DNA of 10,684 nucleotides. It comes from Prevotellaceae bacterium. Lineage in GTDB: Bacteria; Bacteroidota; Bacteroidia; Bacteroidales; Bacteroidaceae. The notes under the pieces were generated by a model, which saw nothing but the letters and a program-made list of their open reading frames with translations, was not told the origin of the DNA and ran no database searches. The translations under genes and the position numbers were made by a program. The stretch's first letter is position 1. The number at the start of each line of letters is the position of its first letter. The stretch spans positions 1 to 10,684 of the forward strand of contig JAJPYW010000041.1 of assembly GCA_021204715.1 (NCBI GenBank). Direction: 5' to 3'. Of this stretch, positions 7,406 through 10,684 are shown one piece after another.

Positions 7406-8431
7406 TTACGAAGCCCCGTTATAGTCGGCGATGAAGCCCTCCATAAGCCATTTGGCCAAGGCTTGGCGGTTGGAATTCAACACGAAACGACGTTGGTCGA
7501 ATGAATTCTGAATATTTCCTAATTCTACAAACACCGATACCGGCGCGGCGTTGCGCAGCACATAGAGGTTGCGCCCGCTCACCGTCCCTTCAAAGCCGCG
7601 GTTGGGCTGGTGGCGCTTGTAGTTGTCGCGGAAAGTATTGCGCATCACAGTGGCCGAGCGCCTGCCTTGCGTGCTGCCGGGCGCGTGGTAGAAGAACACA
7701 TCGGTCTGCTCGCGCTTGCTGCGGCTGTCCAAGTGCAGGAAGATAGCACGCACATATTTATATTGCGAACGCTCGCTCCTATAGAGCGCATTTATCTTGT
7801 CGCAACGTTGCTGCAGCCGCGCCACTTGGTTCAAGGGAATGGGCGATCCCATGCACGTCTCGCGCTTGCTGTTGCTCAAGTAGCGGTCGTCGCGTATGCC
7901 GTCTTTGGCATCCTGAATGATGATGTGCACCTCGGCCCCCTCCTGCATCAAGTTGCGTGCCAAGCGAAGTATCACGTCGTAGGCATACTCGTCCTCGTGC
8001 AGTTCATGTCCGTCCACCTTGCCGATGGCACCCGGATCGGGCCCGCCATGCCCGCTCACCACATAGAAGCAAGCGCCGCGCAAGCGGCTGCCCGTAACGT
8101 TCACCTGCGACAAAGCACTGCCGAAGAGCGGCTCGTTGACCACCCGGCGCGCAGGTGCAGCGGCCACCGCGTCGGTATCGGCGGCAGTGGAGGCACCCTC
8201 TCCACCAAGCGGCGGCAACAAGTATTTCACGCCCAAGAGCAGCTCCTGCTTGCCGCGCAGCCGCTTGGCGTTCAGCTCGAGAAAAGCGTTGTAACAGGCC
8301 TTGCCCGGCCGGTGGTTGCGTATCAAGAACGACGAGATGCCCTCGCCCGCCTTGGGTTCGGCATACTCCTGCTGGGCCGCGAGCGAGACGGTGAAAAGCA
8401 TCAAAAACACGAAAAGAAAGCTACGCATCAT
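7406..8431 (-). CDS. N-acetylmuramoyl-L-alanine amidase (Amidase_3)
   Basis: This zinc hydrolase cleaves the amide bond between N-acetylmuramic acid and L-alanine in peptidoglycan. The open frame reaches to 8599, but the real start is ATG 8431 (or the adjacent ATG 8428): it begins a clean signal peptide (MRSFLFVFLMLFTVSLAAQQ) and lies just after a -7 promoter element, giving 341 residues. Residues 24-73 (EYAEPKAGEGISSFLIRN then LNAKRL and LLLGVKYLLP) look like a degenerate LysM-type wall-binding unit. A Ala/Pro-rich linker follows (about 75-97). The catalytic domain shows all expected zinc and catalytic residues: His128 in VSGHGGPDPGA, Glu146 or Glu148 in LHEDEYAYD, His233 in IFLHLDS, and Glu303 in VFVELGNIQN. 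It should act in the periplasm on cell separation or wall turnover. It is upstream of btuB on the same strand with a 75-base gap, and a functional link with B12 uptake is not evident. Confidence 0.9.
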   Translation of the reverse strand: MMRSFLFVFLMLFTVSLAAQQEYAEPKAGEGISSFLIRNHRPGKACYNAFLELNAKRLRGKQELLLGVKYLLPPLGGEGASTAADTDAVAAAPARRVVNEPLFGSALSQVNVTGSRLRGACFYVVSGHGGPDPGAIGKVDGHELHEDEYAYDVILRLARNLMQEGAEVHIIIQDAKDGIRDDRYLSNSKRETCMGSPIPLNQVARLQQRCDKINALYRSERSQYKYVRAIFLHLDSRSKREQTDVFFYHAPGSTQGRRSATVMRNTFRDNYKRHQPNRGFEGTVSGRNLYVLRNAAPVSVFVELGNIQNSFDQRRFVLNSNRQALAKWLMEGFIADYNGAS

Positions 8432-8451
8432 AATAATTCCGTAATCGAGGA

Positions 8452-8459
8452 CAAAAGTA
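8452..8459 (-). promoter_or_regulatory. -7 element for the amidase gene
   Basis: The minus strand reads TACTTTTG, matching TAnnTTTG, 20 bases before the amidase ATG at 8431. The predicted leader is only about 14 bases. It forms the left arm of an inverted repeat with the metY element at 8472-8479. No clear -33 element is visible. Confidence 0.55.
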
Positions 8460-8471
8460 CATTTATTTCCG

Positions 8472-8479
8472 TACTTTTG
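8472..8479 (+). promoter_or_regulatory. -7 element for metY
   Basis: TACTTTTG matches TAnnTTTG, 37 bases before the chosen metY ATG at 8517. The in-frame ATG at 8481 abuts this box and would lie before or at the transcription start, which argues for 8517 as the start. No clear -33 element is visible at normal spacing. Confidence 0.6.
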
Positions 8480-8516
8480 CATGCTATTAAAGCGTATAAA
8501 TAACGAAATTAACGAC

Positions 8517-9806
8517 ATGGCCAAGCAATTCAAACCCGAAACCCTGTGTGTACAGGCCGGTTGGTCTCCCAAGAAAGGAGAGCCCCGGGTGGTTCCCATT
8601 TACCAAAGCACCACCTTCAAATACGAGACAAGCGAGCAAATGGCGCGCCTTTTCGACTTGGAAGAGAGCGGCTACTTCTACACCCGTCTGCAGAATCCCA
8701 CCAACGACGTGGTAGCCGCCAAGATAGCTGCCTTGGAAGGCGGCGTGGCAGCCATGCTCACCTCGAGCGGGCAGGCAGCCAACATGTATGCCGTGTTCAA
8801 CATCTGCCAAGCGGGCGACCACTTCGTGAGCTCCTCGTGCATCTACGGAGGCACATACAACCTGTTCGGCGTCACCATGAAGAAACTCGGTATCGACGTA
8901 ACGTTCATCGACCCCGACGCCACTGAAGAAGAAATATCGGCCGCTTTCCGCCCCAACACCAAAGCCCTCTTCGGCGAGACCGTGTCCAACCCCACGCTCG
9001 AAGTGCTCGACATCGAGAAGTTCGCCCGCATAGCCCACAGCCACGGCGTGCCCCTGATTGTAGACAACACCTTCCCCACGCCCATCAACTGCCGTCCCTT
9101 CGAGTGGGGCGCCGACATCGTGGTGCACTCCACCACCAAGTACATGGACGGACACGCCACGAGCGTGGGCGGCGCCATTGTGGACAGCGGCCGTTTCGAC
9201 TGGGACGCCCATGCCGACAAGTTCCCCGGCCTTTGCACGCCCGACGAGTCCTACCACGGGCTCACTTACACCAAAGCCTTCGGCCCGATGGCCTACATAA
9301 CCAAGGCCACCGCGCAGCTGATGCGCGACTTGGGCAGCATACAATCTCCCCAAAACGCCTTCCTGCTGAACTTGGGCCTTGAGACGCTGCACCTGCGCGT
9401 GCCGCGCCATTGCCAGAACGCCCAAGCCGTGGCCGAGTTCCTCGATGGCTGCCAGAAAGTAGCGTGGGTGAACTACAGCGGACTGCCCGGCAACAAGTAC
9501 CACGAGCTGGCCATGAAGTACATGCCGGGCGGTTCCTGCGGCGTAGTCACCTTCGGGCTGAAAGGCGGCCGCGAGGTAGCCATCAAGTTCATGGATTCCC
9601 TTAAACTCGGCGCCATCGTCACCCACGTGGCCGACGTGCGCACCTGCGTGCTGCATCCCGCAAGCCACACCCACCGCCAGCTCACCGACGAGCAACTCCT
9701 CGCAGCCGGCGTGCGTCCCGACCTCATCCGCTTCTCGGTAGGCGTGGAAAACATCGACGACATACTCGACGACATCAAGCAAGCACTCGACCAAGTGAAG
9801 CCATAA
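8517..9806 (+). CDS. metY: O-acetylhomoserine sulfhydrylase / aminocarboxypropyltransferase (PLP)
   Basis: This enzyme makes L-homocysteine from O-acetyl-L-homoserine and sulfide, a direct-sulfurylation step of methionine synthesis in the cytoplasm; paralogues use cysteine or O-acetylserine. ATG 8517 (MAKQFKPETLCVQAGW) gives 429 residues, the usual length for MetY, which is longer than MetB/MetC/MetZ proteins. Cys/Met-metabolism PLP landmarks are all present: YQSTTF (29-34), YTRLQNPT (55-62), TSSGQAA near 82-88 for phosphate binding, ETVSNPTLEVLD (154-165), Asp183 in VDNTF for the pyridine nitrogen, the Schiff-base Lys208 in HSTTKYMDGH, PASHTHRQL (381-389) and RFSVGVENIDDI (405-416). It is transcribed away from the amidase and appears to be a single-gene unit ending in a strong hairpin. 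No SAM or other methionine riboswitch fits in the short leader. Confidence 0.93.
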   Translation: MAKQFKPETLCVQAGWSPKKGEPRVVPIYQSTTFKYETSEQMARLFDLEESGYFYTRLQNPTNDVVAAKIAALEGGVAAMLTSSGQAANMYAVFNICQAGDHFVSSSCIYGGTYNLFGVTMKKLGIDVTFIDPDATEEEISAAFRPNTKALFGETVSNPTLEVLDIEKFARIAHSHGVPLIVDNTFPTPINCRPFEWGADIVVHSTTKYMDGHATSVGGAIVDSGRFDWDAHADKFPGLCTPDESYHGLTYTKAFGPMAYITKATAQLMRDLGSIQSPQNAFLLNLGLETLHLRVPRHCQNAQAVAEFLDGCQKVAWVNYSGLPGNKYHELAMKYMPGGSCGVVTFGLKGGREVAIKFMDSLKLGAIVTHVADVRTCVLHPASHTHRQLTDEQLLAAGVRPDLIRFSVGVENIDDILDDIKQALDQVKP

Positions 9807-9811
9807 ACACC

Positions 9812-9848
9812 CCGGCGGCCACTGCCATGCACCGACAGTGGCCACCGG
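9812..9848 (+). terminator. strong hairpin after metY
   Basis: Thirteen positions pair between CCGGCGGCCACTG (9812-9824) and CAGTGGCCACCGG (9836-9848) with a single C/A mismatch and an 11-base loop. It begins 6 bases after the metY stop codon. There is no T-run, so it may act as a 3' stabilising stem or need the A/T-rich repeat tract that follows. Confidence 0.7.
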
Positions 9849-9854
9849 CAACCT

Positions 9855-9941
9855 ATAACGGCAACCACCGTCATTATAAACGGCACACACAGTCATCATA
9901 AACGGCAAAAACCGTCATTATAAACGGCAAAGGCGGTTATT
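9855..9941. repeat. four 22-bp tandem repeats after metY
   Basis: Units at 9855-9875 (21 bases), 9876-9897, 9898-9919 and 9920-9941 share ATAAACGGCA at the start and end in GTCAT(T/C) or GTTATT. Units 1 and 3 hold an internal dyad, ACGG with CCGT; units 2 and 4 have lost it. The last unit also forms GGCAAA/TTTGCC (9926-9931 with 9940-9945). The tract lies between the metY hairpin and a small membrane-protein gene. Function is unknown. Confidence 0.85.
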
Positions 9942-9991
9942 TGCCAACAACAACACCACCTATCCCTTATCATAACCCCACGGACAACCCC

Positions 9992-10171
9992 ATGAAGCGC
10001 CCCCTTTCCAAACCCCAAAGCATCTGCATCACCCTGCTGTGGTGCGCCCTGTGCTACATTGTGCTTACAAACGCCGAACGCATCGACGGCCCCGTCATCA
10101 TGACACTGCTCATCTCCGCCGCCTTGGTCTTCATCCCCGTCTACAAGTCGATGAAACAAAGGAAACGATAA
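9992..10171 (+). CDS. small two-helix membrane protein, function unknown
   Basis: ATG 9992 gives 59 residues (MKRPLSKPQSICITLLWCAL...). The frame is open further up to a TTG at 9941, but that stretch (MPTTTPPIPYHNPTDNP) is low-complexity and overlaps the repeats, so the internal ATG is preferred. Two hydrophobic helices are clear, about residues 11-26 (ICITLLWCALCYIVLT) and 34-51 (PVIMTLLISAALVFIPVY), joined by a short polar turn NAERIDG. The ends are basic (MKRPLSK and KSMKQRKR), which suggests a hairpin with both termini in the cytoplasm. I do not recognise a family. The amino-acid pattern is that of a real protein, but there is no obvious purine-rich start site or promoter, so expression is uncertain. 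Confidence 0.6.
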   Translation: MKRPLSKPQSICITLLWCALCYIVLTNAERIDGPVIMTLLISAALVFIPVYKSMKQRKR

Positions 10172-10236
10172 GCCCCCGACCACACCCTCTCCTTACTGTA
10201 TTCCCACCCCACCTTAATCCGGCAAATTATAGTAAT

Positions 10237-10244
10237 TATATTTG
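10237..10244 (+). promoter_or_regulatory. possible -7 element reading into the 23-bp array
   Basis: TATATTTG matches TAnnTTTG within a locally A/T-rich patch (10225-10246) in otherwise C-rich spacer. It points to the tandem array, which begins 46 bases further on. No convincing -33 element was seen, and an 8-base match with two free positions can arise by chance. Confidence 0.3.
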
Positions 10245-10289
10245 ATACCAACCCATTCTTGGCAACCGCCGAACCCCATGATGAAGGCA

Positions 10290-10542
10290 TCATCTCTGTG
10301 AAGATGAGGGTGTCATCTCTGTGAAGATGAGGTGGTCATCTCTGTAAAGATGAGGTGATCATCTCTGCGATGATGAGGTGGTCATCTCTGCGAAGATGAG
10401 GTGGTCATCTCTGCGATGATGAGGTGGTCATCTCTGCGATGATGAGGTGGTCATCTCTGCGATGATGAGGTGGTCATCTCTCGAATGATAAGGGTGTCAT
10501 CTCTCGAATGATGAGGTGGTTATCTCTCGAATGATAACATCC
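10290..10542. repeat. eleven 23-bp tandem repeats (minisatellite)
   Basis: Eleven contiguous units of exactly 23 bases start at 10290, 10313, 10336, 10359, 10382, 10405, 10428, 10451, 10474, 10497 and 10520. The common form starts TCATCTCTGCGATGATGA and ends GGTGG. Units 4, 6, 7 and 8 are identical; units 1-3 have TGTGAAGA or TGTAAAGA in the middle, and units 9-11 have TCGAATGATAA or TCGAATGATGA. Each unit holds an internal dyad (TCATC with GATGA). In units 1, 2 and 5 the dyad extends to 6 bp (TCATCT/AGATGA). Stop codons recur in every frame on both strands because 23 is not a multiple of three, so the array is not coding. There are no spacers, so it is not CRISPR. Sequence echoes occur just before (GATGAAGGCA) and after (GAAGATGAGGG near 10604). 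Confidence 0.95.
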
Positions 10543-10553
10543 TTATCATTCGA
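10527..10553. other. perfect hairpin closing the 23-bp array
   Basis: TCGAATGATAA (10527-10537) pairs perfectly with TTATCATTCGA (10543-10553) over a 5-base loop. The right arm also contains the 10-base palindrome CATTCGAATG (10547-10556). It may terminate a transcript through the array or mark its boundary; no T-run follows. Confidence 0.6.
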
Positions 10554-10556
10554 ATG

Positions 10557-10684
10557 GTGATCTTGAACAAAAGCATTTATTGCGATGAATGGATTGTTAT
10601 GATGAAGATGAGGGAAATACATTCGATAGTTTGAGTGGAATGTGTTGAACTAAATGTCAGATAACATTCGAGTCAAGTAATCTA
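10557..10684. other. A/T-rich non-coding edge
   Basis: I see no gene in this stretch. It is distinctly richer in A/T than the rest of the window and keeps one fragment resembling the array (GATGAAGATGAGGG, 10601-10614). A promoter for a gene beyond the right edge is possible but not identifiable. Confidence 0.5.

Noticed and set aside
7647..7653. GCCACTG (minus strand) as a cobalamin-riboswitch B12 box
   Set aside because: It is a single short match inside conserved amidase coding sequence, with no surrounding riboswitch structure that I could recognise.
8432..8599. N-terminal extension of the amidase to 8599
   Set aside because: It would run through the promoter dyad and into metY, and it would bury the clear signal peptide at 8431.
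8487..9908. 473-residue open frame antisense to metY
   Set aside because: It mirrors the codon structure of a GC-rich gene, has low-complexity Val/Gly/His composition and no recognisable domain; the plus-strand MetY is unambiguous.
10172..10289. Small open frame across the C-rich spacer (near 10039-10245)
   Set aside because: It is an out-of-frame reading of the small membrane-protein gene, with Arg/His-rich composition.
10290..10542. CRISPR array
   Set aside because: The repeats are contiguous with no unique spacers, and there are no cas genes.
10290..10542. Plasmid iterons / replication origin
   Set aside because: Unit length would fit, but there is no rep gene, no DnaA boxes were recognised, and the neighbours are ordinary chromosomal genes.

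Overview
The window looks like a chromosomal segment of a GC-rich member of the Bacteroidales. The grounds are a TonB receptor / surface lipoprotein vitamin B12 locus, Bacteroidetes-type signal peptides ending in A-Q, a lipoprotein surface-export signature (Cys-Ser-Ser-Asp-Asp-Asp), and several matches to the Bacteroides -7 promoter element TAnnTTTG. Genus cannot be fixed from sequence alone. It contains seven genes, one of them cut by the left edge.

Layout. (1) Bases 2-2766, plus strand: the 3' part of an MFS (DHA2/EmrB-like) drug exporter, overlapping by ATGA with a TolC-family outer-membrane channel. This is the inner- and outer-membrane part of a tripartite efflux pump; its HlyD/EmrA adaptor is not visible and may lie upstream. 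(2) Bases 2767-2896: a convergent gap with three 22-bp tandem repeats and a strong bidirectional terminator hairpin. (3) Bases 8431-2897, minus strand: an N-acetylmuramoyl-L-alanine amidase, then a btuB-like TonB receptor, a btuG-like surface beta-propeller lipoprotein and a btuF-like substrate-binding lipoprotein. The last three form a plausible corrinoid-capture series: BtuG binds B12 at the surface, BtuB carries it across the outer membrane with TonB energy, and BtuF picks it up on the periplasmic side. The BtuCD permease/ATPase is not here, and there is no room for a cobalamin riboswitch directly in front of btuB. (4) Bases 8452-8479: two back-to-back TACTTTTG elements form a 9-bp perfect inverted repeat between the divergent amidase and metY genes. 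(5) Bases 8517-9806, plus strand: metY-type O-acetylhomoserine sulfhydrylase, followed by a strong hairpin. (6) Bases 9855-10684: four 22-bp tandem repeats, a 59-residue two-helix membrane protein, then eleven perfect-length 23-bp tandem repeats (253 bp) ending in an 11-bp perfect hairpin, then AT-rich DNA with no gene seen.

The coding part is conventional. The less explained signal is intergenic: three unrelated tandem arrays with almost the same 22-23-bp period, each near a gene's 3' end. Two of them have units with an internal dyad. The largest lies downstream of a promoter-like TATATTTG and shows paired changes in its stem arms.
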